DNA of 64,000 nt from JBBQUN01 sp963717115. GTDB taxonomy: Bacteria; Actinomycetota; Acidimicrobiia; Acidimicrobiales; SZUA-35. Each line of letters begins with the position of its first letter. Positions within the stretch are counted from its first letter, which is position 1. The notes below the pieces were generated by a model. That model made no database searches. It had not been told where the DNA came from and saw only the letters and a list, made by a program, of their open reading frames with translations. The stretch is from positions 682,001 to 746,000 of the forward strand of contig CAVQVO010000020.1 of NCBI GenBank assembly GCA_963717115.1, in the 5' to 3' direction. A program made the position numbers and the translations under genes. Shown here one piece after another: positions 1 through 7,691 of this stretch.

Positions 1-178
1 CGATGATGTTCTTGCGAGCGCCGACCTTGGCCGACGGAGCAACCGCATCTTCGAGGTCGAGGAACACCATGTCGGCGTCACTTGCCGCCGCCTTGCCGAT
101 CATCTTCACCGAATGGCCGGGCGTCGAGAGTTCGGAGCGTCGAATACGGTCGTACTTGGGGCGTTCGTAGCTGGTCAT
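1..178 (-). CDS. HpcH/HpaI (CitE-type) CoA-ester lyase, N-terminal part only
   Basis: Only the first 59 residues are in the window; the gene continues beyond position 1. The peptide has the family's opening strand (RRSELSTPG) and the metal- and CoA-binding stretch FLDLEDAVAPSAK, typical of CitE, citramalyl-CoA and malyl/methylmalyl-CoA lyases, which retro-aldol-cleave 3-hydroxy-acyl-CoA dicarboxylates. The ATG overlaps the stop of the upstream TetR gene (ATGA), so it is the last visible cistron of the acyl-CoA operon. Seen: family motif and overlap. Inferred: in this context it would cleave the product of the two MaoC hydratases to an acyl-CoA plus an oxo-acid. The exact substrate cannot be read from this fragment. 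Confidence 0.85.
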   Translation of the reverse strand, partial: MTSYERPKYDRIRRSELSTPGHSVKMIGKAAASDADMVFLDLEDAVAPSAKVGARKNII

Positions 179-837
179 GGTGTTTCCTTGTCGGAGAGTT
201 GGTTGGTGAGACGATCGTGGGTGGTCGAGCGGAGGTACGTGAGTGCCTTGACGGGGTCGAACGAGCCGGGGTCGAGGAGCCACTGGAACCCGATGCCACG
301 AAGACCCGCCACGAAGAGCTCGGCTTCGCGATCGGGCGACGGGCTCTTGCGGATCGAACCGTCACGTTGACCTCGGCGGACATAGCCGGCGAAGTCGGCC
401 CGCATCACCTCGTGGAACTTGGCGAAGCGCAGCACCATGTCCTCGTCCGATCCAACCGCCTCGAACATGAGCGAATAGAGCACCCGGAGGCCACGGGGAT
501 TCTTGACCGCCTGCGCGATGATCGCATCGAGCAGGGTCATCGCCCCATCGAGGCCGGACCGGCCCTTGGTGTGTGGCATCACGTTGCGATGGCTCCACGT
601 GGTCACGATGCGATCGATCAGCGCGTCGATCAGGCCGTCCTTGTTCCCGAAGCGAGCGGTGACCATCCCGCGGCTGTAGCCGGCGCGTTCGCCGATCGCG
701 GCGAAGGTGAGGGCGGCGAACCCGCCCTCGACGATCAGGTCGGACGCCGCTTCGAGGAGCGCGTTCGTCGAGCGTTCGGTCCGCTGCTGTTGCTTGTTCA
801 GGGGCTCGGTCTCTTCTTGGGGGTCGGGTTCGCTCAT
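175..837 (-). CDS. TetR/AcrR family transcriptional regulator
   Basis: This 220-residue protein has a TetR-type helix-turn-helix at about residues 25-70 (FAAIGERAGYSRGMVTARFG) and a divergent C-terminal ligand-binding domain. It overlaps the hydrolase gene upstream (ATGA at 834-837) and the lyase gene downstream (ATGA at 175-178), so it is co-translated with the pathway it probably controls. Candidate operators are the TTGTC...GACAA palindromes in the only two gaps of this cluster (4455-4468 and 5773-5783). The effector is presumably an acyl-CoA intermediate of the pathway, which is inference only. Confidence 0.9.
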   Translation of the reverse strand: MSEPDPQEETEPLNKQQQRTERSTNALLEAASDLIVEGGFAALTFAAIGERAGYSRGMVTARFGNKDGLIDALIDRIVTTWSHRNVMPHTKGRSGLDGAMTLLDAIIAQAVKNPRGLRVLYSLMFEAVGSDEDMVLRFAKFHEVMRADFAGYVRRGQRDGSIRKSPSPDREAELFVAGLRGIGFQWLLDPGSFDPVKALTYLRSTTHDRLTNQLSDKETP

Positions 838-2159
838 GACGATGCCTCTTCATGCCGCCGGCTGATCGCGTCGAGTACGGGCTGGAGGTACTCGGCGAAC
901 GCCAGCGGGTTTTCCTGCATGGGGAAGTGGCCCATGTTGGACATGAGCGTGTGGGTGGAACCGGCGATGGCCTCATGCGCTGCCTGGCCGGCGACGGCGG
1001 TTCCGCTCCAGTCGTATTCGCCGCTGAGGATGTGGACCGCCACCTGTTCGGTGTCGATCTCGCCCGCTCGATCGCGGATGTCGAAGTCGACCATGTAGTA
1101 CCAGAGGTCGCCCAGGAACGCGGGTGGCCAGCCGGCCGAGTAGATCTGCGAAACCTCCTTGACGTACGCCTCGGGTGAGGTCGGAGCGCACAACGCCTCC
1201 ATCATCCGGGCCTTCGACTGATTGCTGACCTGCGGGTGCCACAGGCCGAGCAAGCTTTCCCACTCCCCACCGATGTGGAGTGCCCCTTCGAGCGAGATCA
1301 CCGCCGAGAACACGTCGGGATGGTGCAGCGCAAGATCGAGGGCGAGCAGCCCGCCGACCGAACACCCCATGAACACCGGCTGGTCGAGTTCGAGAGCGGC
1401 GGCGAGGGCGACCGGGATCTGGCGCAGCAGGGCACCTCGAAGTTTGTACTCGTGTTCCCACCATCGTTGATCGACCGGCGGAATCGACTTGCCATGGAAC
1501 GGCAGGTCGTAGGCGATCAACTGGAAGTGATCGGTGATTTCGGGCATCTCGAACAGGTGGCGCCACTGCACGCTCTGGGCACCGGCGGTGTGCTGCAGCA
1601 GCAGCGGAATGCCCCGCCCTGCGGTCTCGTAGTAGATCCGATGATCGGCAAGGCCGTCGGGCGTCTCGAGATCGATGTGGATGTAGCCTCCGACCGGGCT
1701 GTCCCTGGCCGGTCCTCCTCGTTCGCTCCGACGAGGCAGGCGCTCGCCTCCGGGGGCTCGAAGCAGCTCCGATGCACGCTCCACGGCCGGGAGGTACTGC
1801 CAGTACAGCGTCGGGTCGGTGGGTGAGCGCTGGAGACCGGCGTCGCCCATCGACACGAGTACCGACATCTGAGCGAAGGGATCGGGCACCGCTGCGGTGA
1901 GTGGCTGCCACCGTTCCGACGGCCCGGAGATCGAGATGACACCGTCACCGGGGAGCGGCACGGCAGCGCTCATCGACCCGGCGCGCACCGAGAAGCCGAT
2001 CGCCTCGGTCGCCTCGCCCGAGGTCGCTTCGAAACGAAGTCCCCCGGTCCAGTGCCGGATGGCGAGTCCGAGCTCGGGGTCGGCGACGCAGCGGGCGAAG
2101 AACGCTGCCTGGGCGGGCAGGGCGGTTGCCGTCGAAACAGGGGGCACGGTGTCGGTCAT
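834..2159 (-). CDS. alpha/beta-fold hydrolase with an extra N-terminal domain
   Basis: The protein has 441 residues, much longer than a bare alpha/beta hydrolase (about 280). Residues 180-440 carry the fold, with the nucleophile elbow GCSVGG (Ser267), the strand-turn YDLPFHGKS, and a late GHF motif that probably supplies the catalytic His. Residues 1-150 form a separate domain that I do not recognise. It is somewhat reminiscent of small lipid- or acyl-binding domains, and a linker rich in Arg and Gly (about 135-155) follows it. The start is an ATG overlapping the CoA-transferase stop. In context it may be a thioesterase or C-C/ester hydrolase of the same acyl-CoA pathway; the reaction is not determinable from sequence alone. 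Confidence 0.85.
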   Translation of the reverse strand: MTDTVPPVSTATALPAQAAFFARCVADPELGLAIRHWTGGLRFEATSGEATEAIGFSVRAGSMSAAVPLPGDGVISISGPSERWQPLTAAVPDPFAQMSVLVSMGDAGLQRSPTDPTLYWQYLPAVERASELLRAPGGERLPRRSERGGPARDSPVGGYIHIDLETPDGLADHRIYYETAGRGIPLLLQHTAGAQSVQWRHLFEMPEITDHFQLIAYDLPFHGKSIPPVDQRWWEHEYKLRGALLRQIPVALAAALELDQPVFMGCSVGGLLALDLALHHPDVFSAVISLEGALHIGGEWESLLGLWHPQVSNQSKARMMEALCAPTSPEAYVKEVSQIYSAGWPPAFLGDLWYYMVDFDIRDRAGEIDTEQVAVHILSGEYDWSGTAVAGQAAHEAIAGSTHTLMSNMGHFPMQENPLAFAEYLQPVLDAISRRHEEASS

Positions 2160-3391
2160 TTGTTGTTCTCCAGTTCGGCCAGGATCTCGTCGCGGTGCTC
2201 GTCGAGGATCGGCGGGCGGCGGTAGATCCCCGCCTCGGTCGCACTGAACCGCAGCGGCGTGTTCGGCAGCACGGCCGGACGATCGGAGCCGGGGTGCTCG
2301 ACGGCCACCAGCATCTGGCGGGCCCTCACGTGCTCGGAGGCGAACAGATCGGGACCGTTGTTGACCGGGCCGACGGGGACCTGCCCGCCGAGCAACTCGA
2401 CGATCTCGGCGGTGGTGTGGGCTCGGGTCCACTCCTCCATCAACTCGTTGACGAAGCCACGGTTGTCGCTGCGCCGTCGGGTGGTTCGGGTGCGGTCGTC
2501 TTCGGCGAGTTCGGGTCGACCCAGCAGCCCGCACATGAACACCCACTGCGGGTGGGTCAGGGCAGCGATGGCGCACAGCCCGTCGGCGGTGGGATAGATG
2601 TTGAACGGCGACAGCGACGGATGTTCGGTGCCACGAGGGGCTTGCACCTCGCCGGTGTAGGAGTAACGCCACGTGACGGATTCGCACATCGCCATGACGG
2701 CGTCGGCCATGGCAACATCGACGAACTGCCCCTCGCCGGTACGGCGAGCGTGATGAAGCGCACCGAGAACGCCGACCGCGCACATCGTTGCCGGGTAGAT
2801 GTCCCCCACCGAGGGCCCAGCCGTGACGCGGTGCTCCTCGTCCGGTCCGGTACAGCTCACCAGCCCGCCGGCGGCCTGGGCGACCACGTCGAACGCCGGC
2901 CAATCGGCCTGCGGGCTGGCTCCCGAGCGAGGGTCGCCGAAGCCGCGAATCGTGGCGTACACCAGCGACGGGAAGCGCTCGTGCAGCACTTCCCATGACA
3001 GCCCGAGCCGGTCCATCACACCGGTCTTGAAGTTCTCCACGATCACATCGGCGCCTTCGAGAAGCCGGAACAGGGTTTCGACACCCTCGGGATCTTTCAG
3101 GTCGAGGGCGATCCCCCGCTTGTTGCGGTTGATGCTGGCGAAGTACCCGCCGAAATACTTTTCGGTGTCGCCCTCGTGATGCGGCGGACTGAAACGCGGC
3201 AGGTCACCCTGCGGCGGTTCGACCTTGATCACGTCGGCACCCATGTCGGCGAGGATCATCGTGCAGTACGGCCCGGCCAGCGCCTGGGTGAGATCGATCA
3301 CTCGTACATCGGTCAGAGGGCCGGTCCGCCCGGCTCGCATCGGTGCCGCCACCTCATGGCCACGAGTGTGATCGGCGGTGTGATCGGTCAT
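2156..3391 (-). CDS. CaiB/BaiF family (class III) CoA-transferase
   Basis: This 411-residue protein has the class III CoA-transferase fold: the N-terminal VIDLTQALAGPYCTMILAD block, ADVIKVEPP, and KRGIALDLK. Asp197 in GPSVGDIYPA is the expected covalent acyl-carrying aspartate by analogy with formyl-CoA transferase. Such enzymes move CoA between carboxylic acids, e.g. succinyl-CoA to itaconate, or mesaconate C1 to C4. Both ends overlap neighbours by four bases (ATGA), tying it to the MaoC proteins and the hydrolase. It most likely activates or isomerises the acid degraded by this operon; the acid itself is inferred to be a C5-like branched dicarboxylate. Confidence 0.93.
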   Translation of the reverse strand: MTDHTADHTRGHEVAAPMRAGRTGPLTDVRVIDLTQALAGPYCTMILADMGADVIKVEPPQGDLPRFSPPHHEGDTEKYFGGYFASINRNKRGIALDLKDPEGVETLFRLLEGADVIVENFKTGVMDRLGLSWEVLHERFPSLVYATIRGFGDPRSGASPQADWPAFDVVAQAAGGLVSCTGPDEEHRVTAGPSVGDIYPATMCAVGVLGALHHARRTGEGQFVDVAMADAVMAMCESVTWRYSYTGEVQAPRGTEHPSLSPFNIYPTADGLCAIAALTHPQWVFMCGLLGRPELAEDDRTRTTRRRSDNRGFVNELMEEWTRAHTTAEIVELLGGQVPVGPVNNGPDLFASEHVRARQMLVAVEHPGSDRPAVLPNTPLRFSATEAGIYRRPPILDEHRDEILAELENNK

Positions 3392-3924
3392 GACGCCGCT
3401 CCGTCGGCGTTGGAGGCCGCGGTCTTCCAGGCACTTCGACGCTTGATCAGCACCATCCGCTCGAGTTCGCAGACGACGTCACCGTGTTGATTGCGACCCC
3501 AGTGTTTGAACCGGACGACACCGGCGTCGTCACGCTCAGGTGAAGGATCGGTGGCCAACACCTCGGTGTAGGCCGTGATCGTGTCGCCATGATGGACGGG
3601 CTTCTTGAATCGAACCTTGTCGAGACCGAGCTCGGCCAACGCGTTCTCGGCGGTGTCCTGGCTGGTGAGGCCCACCGTCATCGAACCGGTGATGAGCCCG
3701 AACACGAGCCGGCCGTCACCGAGGGGCGAGCCTTTCATGGCCTCCTCGTTCCAGTGACCCTGGGCGGTGTTCATGACCTGCTTGGAGATGAAGTTGTTCT
3801 CGACCTCGTCGATCGTTGCCGCACGAAAGTGCCGCATGCGCTGGCCGACCGTGAAGTCCTCGAACCAGTTCCCGTCACCCGTCAGCGCTCCGCTGGTCAG
3901 GGTGTCACCAGTCATCGGCATCAC
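3388..3924 (-). CDS. MaoC-like hotdog-fold dehydratase/hydratase, second subunit
   Basis: The protein has 178 residues and a single hotdog domain (FEDFTVGQRMRHFRAATIDE, later VHHGDTITAYTEVL). The segment matching the catalytic D-x-N-P-x-H motif reads N52-TAQG-H57, so the catalytic aspartate position is Asn and the NP pair is lost, while the His is kept. It overlaps the first MaoC gene (3921-3924) and the CoA-transferase gene (3388-3391) by four bases. Paired single-domain MaoC proteins commonly form heteromeric enoyl- or mesaconyl-CoA hydratases; here the pair would hydrate the enoyl-CoA made by the acyl-CoA dehydrogenase. Heteromer formation is inferred from adjacency. Confidence 0.87.
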   Translation of the reverse strand: MMPMTGDTLTSGALTGDGNWFEDFTVGQRMRHFRAATIDEVENNFISKQVMNTAQGHWNEEAMKGSPLGDGRLVFGLITGSMTVGLTSQDTAENALAELGLDKVRFKKPVHHGDTITAYTEVLATDPSPERDDAGVVRFKHWGRNQHGDVVCELERMVLIKRRSAWKTAASNADGAAS

Positions 3925-4433
3925 GAATCCACCTTTTCGGTCTCGGGTGTCCGTCGTTTGGCGACGAGATTCGTCCGTCGGTAGTCGACGACGAGTTCGC
4001 CCCGTTGGTTGTGGGCTTCGGTGTGCCAGGTCACGATGCCGACATTGGGTCGACTGTCGGATTCACGGGCATCCACCACCGTCGAGGCGGCCGAGATCGT
4101 GTCGCCAGGATGCACCGCTCGATGAAAGGTCACGTCCTCCATGCCGAGGAAGGGCCCACCGGTCTCGCTGAGGTCTTCGACCGAGAGCCCCACCACCGTG
4201 CACAGCACCAGCATCGGGTTGACCACGACATCGTCGTGGCCGTGGGCCTTGGCGTACTCCGCATTCAGGTGCATGGGGTTCCAGTTGCACGTCGCGGTCG
4301 AGAAGATCGCGTTGTCGCCGTCGGTGATGGTTCGACCCCAGTGATGGACGTGAACGTCGCCCACGTCGAAGTCCTGGAACTGGTTTCCCTTGCGGGCAAG
4401 CGGGAACGAATCCCAATCGATTTCCTCAGCCAT
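3921..4433 (-). CDS. MaoC-like hotdog-fold dehydratase/hydratase, first subunit
   Basis: This 170-residue hotdog protein has a recognisable hydratase motif CNWNPMH (residues 49-55). It keeps the N-P-x-H part but has Asn50 where the catalytic Asp normally sits. Later motifs (FHRAVHPGDTISAASTV) fit the family. It is the first gene after the 68-base gap that follows the dehydrogenase gene, and that gap holds a TTGTC-N4-GACAA palindrome. It overlaps the second MaoC gene by ATGA, which suggests one heteromeric hydratase. The hydratase assignment is by fold; substrate specificity is not visible. Confidence 0.88.
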   Translation of the reverse strand: MAEEIDWDSFPLARKGNQFQDFDVGDVHVHHWGRTITDGDNAIFSTATCNWNPMHLNAEYAKAHGHDDVVVNPMLVLCTVVGLSVEDLSETGGPFLGMEDVTFHRAVHPGDTISAASTVVDARESDSRPNVGIVTWHTEAHNQRGELVVDYRRTNLVAKRRTPETEKVDS

Positions 4434-4454
4434 GCCGGGAACCTACCTCAAGAG

Positions 4455-4468
4455 TTGTCAGCCGACAA
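4455..4468. promoter_or_regulatory. Inverted repeat TTGTC-AGCC-GACAA, candidate TetR operator
   Basis: Five-base arms TTGTC and GACAA flank a four-base spacer in the 68-base gap between the acyl-CoA dehydrogenase gene and the first MaoC gene. The same arms recur with a one-base spacer at 5773-5783, upstream of the dehydrogenase gene. Binding by the operon's own TetR protein is inferred. Confidence 0.4.
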
Positions 4469-4501
4469 ATGTTGGTGAGCGATGCGCTCACATGTCGAGT
4501 T

Positions 4502-5734
4502 CTAGCGTGAGGTCTTGCCCAGCAACCGCTCGCTGATGATGTGCTGCTGGATCTGGCTGGTGCCCTCGAAGATGGTGGTCAGCCGAGCGTCTCGCCAATG
4601 CCGTTCCACCTGCCGCTCGGTCGTGTAGCCGTTGCCGCCGTGGAGCTGAATACCGTCGCCCGTCACCTCGACGGCCATTTCGGATGCCAGCAACTTGACC
4701 ATCGCCGCTTCCTTCTCGCACGGCTCGCCCTGGTCGATGCGGGTGGCGACCTGCTGGTAGAAGGCCCGGGCCTGCTCGACCCGAGCCGCCATCTCGGCCA
4801 GTTTGAATCGCAACGCCTGGAAATCGGAGAGCGGCTGACCGAACTGTTCACGCTCTTGCAGATAGGTCGTGCAGTCTTCGACCGCAGCGCGGGCCAGTCC
4901 AACCGCACGAGCCGCGGTATGCACTCGTGCTTCGTTGAGACCCTGCTGTGTTGCCTTGAACGCGCTTCGGCTTGCCTGCTTCGACGAGTCGTCGGCCGGG
5001 CGCAGACCTCCGCCACCCACCCGCGCCTCGACCGGGAGTCGCACGTTGTCGAGAACGAGGTTGTAGGTCATGAATCCGTGGTAACCGATCTTGTCGATCT
5101 CGGTCGCCGTCATGCCGTCGGGAAGCGTGCCCGGCTCCTTCTCGATCACCACGCTCATCAGACCCCTGGAACGACTCTGGCCGGGCTCCGGCTCGCTCTC
5201 CCGACACAGCAGCTGGATGAAATGGGAGTTGATCGCATTGCCACACCACCGCTTCTCCCCGTTCAGCACCCACTCGTCGCCCTCGCGAACCGCCGAGGTC
5301 TTGACCCCGGCGAGGTCGGAGCCCGCCGTTGGTTCCGACAGTGCCGCGGCGCCGATCCACTCGCCCCTGGCCGAGCGCTGCAGCAGCTCGGTTCGGCGCT
5401 CACCCGTGGCATGCCCGGTGCCCATCCCCTGGGCTCGGGCAATGATCGAGGCGACGCTCATCCACCCCCGAGCGAGCTCCTCGCTGATCATGCAGTACTC
5501 GAACACGCCCAGGCCCATGCCGCCCACCTCTTCGGGAAGCCGGATCCCGAAGTACCCCATCTCGCCCAGGCGTTTGATGAGCGCCTCGGGAATCAAACCC
5601 TTCTTCGGGTCCAGCTCATTGGCCACGGGAAGCACTTCTCCCATGGCGAATGCTCGTGCCTCGGCTTGCAACTCGGCCCGCCGCTCGGTCCGGAACGGTT
5701 CGGCGATGGTCGGTGGTTGAACGGGCAGCGCCAT
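4502..5734 (-). CDS. Acyl-CoA dehydrogenase
   Basis: The protein has 410 residues, a normal length for the family. The FAD/acyl-CoA middle-domain signature (ALSEPTAGSDLAGVKT), a K-W/N-G-x-K type loop and the C-terminal GDGIQLHGGNGYT block are present. Glu390 in TIFEGTSQIQ is at the usual catalytic-base position. It introduces an alpha,beta double bond into an acyl-CoA and passes electrons to ETF. It is the first gene of the operon that continues with two MaoC hydratases, the CoA-transferase and the CitE lyase. Dehydrogenation, hydration and retro-aldol cleavage match the logic of the methylsuccinyl/mesaconyl-CoA segment of the ethylmalonyl-CoA pathway, although this enzyme is shorter than classical methylsuccinyl-CoA dehydrogenase. 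Confidence 0.93.
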   Translation of the reverse strand: MALPVQPPTIAEPFRTERRAELQAEARAFAMGEVLPVANELDPKKGLIPEALIKRLGEMGYFGIRLPEEVGGMGLGVFEYCMISEELARGWMSVASIIARAQGMGTGHATGERRTELLQRSARGEWIGAAALSEPTAGSDLAGVKTSAVREGDEWVLNGEKRWCGNAINSHFIQLLCRESEPEPGQSRSRGLMSVVIEKEPGTLPDGMTATEIDKIGYHGFMTYNLVLDNVRLPVEARVGGGGLRPADDSSKQASRSAFKATQQGLNEARVHTAARAVGLARAAVEDCTTYLQEREQFGQPLSDFQALRFKLAEMAARVEQARAFYQQVATRIDQGEPCEKEAAMVKLLASEMAVEVTGDGIQLHGGNGYTTERQVERHWRDARLTTIFEGTSQIQQHIISERLLGKTSR

Positions 5735-5772
5735 GTGGTTTCCCCTAGCGATTCGAAGTGAAGATCAGGAGT

Positions 5773-5805
5773 TTGTCAGACAACAACTAATGAGGCCAAT
5801 TGGCC
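5773..5805. promoter_or_regulatory. Palindromes upstream of the acyl-CoA operon
   Basis: TTGTC-A-GACAA (5773-5783) is a perfect 11-base palindrome about 40 bases upstream of the dehydrogenase start. It is followed by the perfect 12-base palindrome GGCCAATTGGCC (5794-5805). The first shares both arms with the site at 4455-4468, so it is the better candidate for the TetR operator. No convincing -35/-10 pair could be fixed by eye. Confidence 0.4.
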
Positions 5806-5822
5806 GGCTGAGGGTGATGATG

Positions 5823-5840
5823 ACGTGGCGAATGCCACGT
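5823..5840 (-). terminator. Short hairpin after the MFS gene
   Basis: ACGTGGC-GAAT-GCCACGT forms a perfect seven-pair stem with a tetraloop, between the MFS stop (5897) and the dehydrogenase promoter. The following minus-strand bases are not a clear T-run, so termination is only possible, not certain. Confidence 0.35.
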
Positions 5841-5896
5841 TTGTTGGGGTCGAGCGCCCCTCCACCGCCCACCGGAACCGATGCCACGGCCGCCGA

Positions 5897-7249
5897 TCAG
5901 CTCGCTGCGTTCCTCGGTCGCAGCGTCGACTGAGCCCGGCCTGCGGGGTAGCGGAACACCAGGATCAGCGGGCTTACACCCATGATCACCACCATCACCC
6001 ACCATCCGGTGCGGAACGCATCGAGTCGTTCCCCAGCGGCGTCGTCTCCGATGATCGCTGCCGTTATCGCGACACCGAGCGCACCACCGGCCATCCGGAC
6101 CATGTTGTAGGCGGCATTCGCCGCGCCGAGCTGATGACCGGGGACGTCTCGTAGCGCCGCGGCGTTGGCCGGGCCGAGCATGGCTGCCATCCCGATACCG
6201 ATACCCAGCGTCCCGGGAAGGAAGGCGCGCACGTAGGTCTCGTCGGGTTGAAGCCGCCAGGCCATCCAGGCAGTACCGAGCGTCGCCATCGTTGCCCCGA
6301 AGATCAGGAGTTCGCGGTATCCGAATCGATCGGCGACGCGACCGGCGATCGGAGCGAGCAGCACCAGCGCCACCGGGCCTGGCGTCATCGCCAGACCGAC
6401 CTGGAAGATCGTGTAGTCCCATACCTCGGTCATGAACAACGGGTAGAGAAACCATGTCGCGGCGGTCGAGGTCGACAAGAGCCCGCCGGCGCCGGTCACC
6501 ACCCGCAGGGTGCGGATGTCGAACAAGGCGAAATCGAGCAGTGGCTCCGGGTGGGTGCGGGAGCTTCGGACGAACACCCCCGTTGCGACGAGCGACACGG
6601 CGACGATCACCAGAATACGAGGGTCGGTCCAGCCCCAGGATCGACCCTGCACGATGGCGCTCGTGAGCCCGGCGATCGCAAGGGTGCCCGAGCATGCCCC
6701 CACGAGGTCGAGCGGAGCAGGGTCAGGAAGCGGCGGACCGGCGGGGAGCGCCCATCGCCCGACGATGATCGCCGCGAGTGCAATCGGGATGGCCGACAGG
6801 AACACGCCCCGCCAACTCGAGACCTCGAGGATCCCTGCGGCGATCGTCGGCGCCACGGCTGCACCCAGCACTCCCATCGACGACCAGAGGGACACGATCG
6901 TGCCGTGGCGCTCGGGAGGGAACTCGGGGAGCACTGCCGCCAGTGAGGACGGGAGCATCATCGCAACGCCGATGGCCTGCAAGACCCTGGCCCCGATCAC
7001 CAACAGAATCGTCGGGGCGAATCCCGACAGGGCCGCACCGACGGCGAACACGCCAAGGCCCCGCAGGAACACCGTGCGCCGACCCATCCGGTCAGCCAGC
7101 CGGCCGCCCAGCAGCATGAAGGTCACCTGCGTGACATTGAAGGCCGAGACTACCCATGAGATGGTGGTCAGACTCGCGTCGGGAAATGCGTCTTCCAACA
7201 CGGGAACCGCGATGTTCGACGCCGTACCGACGAACGAAGCCAAGAGCAT
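5897..7249 (-). CDS. MFS transporter, drug:proton antiporter (DHA2-like) type
   Basis: From the ATG at 7249 the protein has 450 residues. It has many hydrophobic helices and the MFS loop motif GGRLADRMGRRTVF between TM2 and TM3, with a second half-repeat at AGRVADRFGYREL. Family members of this type have 12-14 helices and export drugs or metabolites. The start is odd: the reading frame stays open to 7303, and the extra residues (SRSNQALAVAATA) complete a normal first transmembrane helix. The only codons between the in-frame TAG (7304-7306) and the ATG that could initiate are ATT, ATC or CTG. Either a non-standard start or a base error hides the true N-terminus. The gene is not coupled to its neighbours. 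Confidence 0.85.
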   Translation of the reverse strand: MLLASFVGTASNIAVPVLEDAFPDASLTTISWVVSAFNVTQVTFMLLGGRLADRMGRRTVFLRGLGVFAVGAALSGFAPTILLVIGARVLQAIGVAMMLPSSLAAVLPEFPPERHGTIVSLWSSMGVLGAAVAPTIAAGILEVSSWRGVFLSAIPIALAAIIVGRWALPAGPPLPDPAPLDLVGACSGTLAIAGLTSAIVQGRSWGWTDPRILVIVAVSLVATGVFVRSSRTHPEPLLDFALFDIRTLRVVTGAGGLLSTSTAATWFLYPLFMTEVWDYTIFQVGLAMTPGPVALVLLAPIAGRVADRFGYRELLIFGATMATLGTAWMAWRLQPDETYVRAFLPGTLGIGIGMAAMLGPANAAALRDVPGHQLGAANAAYNMVRMAGGALGVAITAAIIGDDAAGERLDAFRTGWWVMVVIMGVSPLILVFRYPAGRAQSTLRPRNAAS

Positions 7250-7446
7250 TGCCGTTGCGGCAACGGCCAGGGCTTGGTTGCTTCGTGAGATGATGGGCGG
7301 AATCTAACGCTCGTGCGCCGGAACGGCCAGCTTCACTGTCCGGGGACCACAACGACCGTATGCGGTGGCGCGTGCAACAGTGTGTTGGACGTAGAACCGG
7401 GTTCGTCTTCCTTCTACGCCTCGAGCAGCAGGCCGGAGCCGATGCG
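7250..7446. other. No gene seen between MFS start and tRNA-Pro remnant
   Basis: After the possible N-terminal extension of the MFS gene (to 7303) I see no supported gene, hairpin or promoter in this stretch. Confidence 0.5.
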
Positions 7447-7530
7447 GGCCGGCCCCTTGTGATCGGCTCTGACCTGCTGTTTCACCGTCGGGCTGGGGAG
7501 ATTCGAACTCCCGACCTCCTGATCCCCAGT
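7447..7530 (-). repeat. Direct-repeat copy of the 3' half of tRNA-Pro (att-like)
   Basis: Bases 7488-7530 match 10611-10653, the 3' half of tRNA-Pro from the anticodon stem through the discriminator base, with a single difference (7523). Similarity continues beyond the tRNA 3' end into the downstream hairpin region (GGCCGGCCCCTTG, CGGCTCTGACCTG). The copy has no 5' half, so it is not a functional tRNA. It sits on the 3' side of the intact tRNA, the geometry left by integrase-type insertion into a tRNA 3' end. A decayed tandem tRNA is the alternative. Confidence 0.85.
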
Positions 7531-7691
7531 TCGATTGAGTTCGTGTCATCTGGTGCGGTTGCGTCCGTCTGGTACCCCTGAGCAGGGCTTCCTCGAGCCG
7601 AACCGTCCGGCCAGTGCCGTTGCGTCCGTCCAGTAGTGGCAATTCCTCATGCTTTTCTCATACATCAACGAAGGACACACCGCCGATGCCC
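7531..7691. other. Intergenic, short imperfect repeat only
   Basis: No gene is seen. The words GCGGTTGCGTCCGTCTGGTA (near 7556) and GCCGTTGCGTCCGTCCAGTA (near 7617) are an imperfect direct repeat about 60 bases apart, of unknown meaning. Confidence 0.4.

Noticed and set aside
7360..7581. 73-residue reading across the tRNA-Pro remnant (contains RRAGEIRTPDLL)
   Set aside because: This peptide is what any tRNA-Pro 3' half gives when translated; a similar one arises at 10483-10665 over the intact tRNA.
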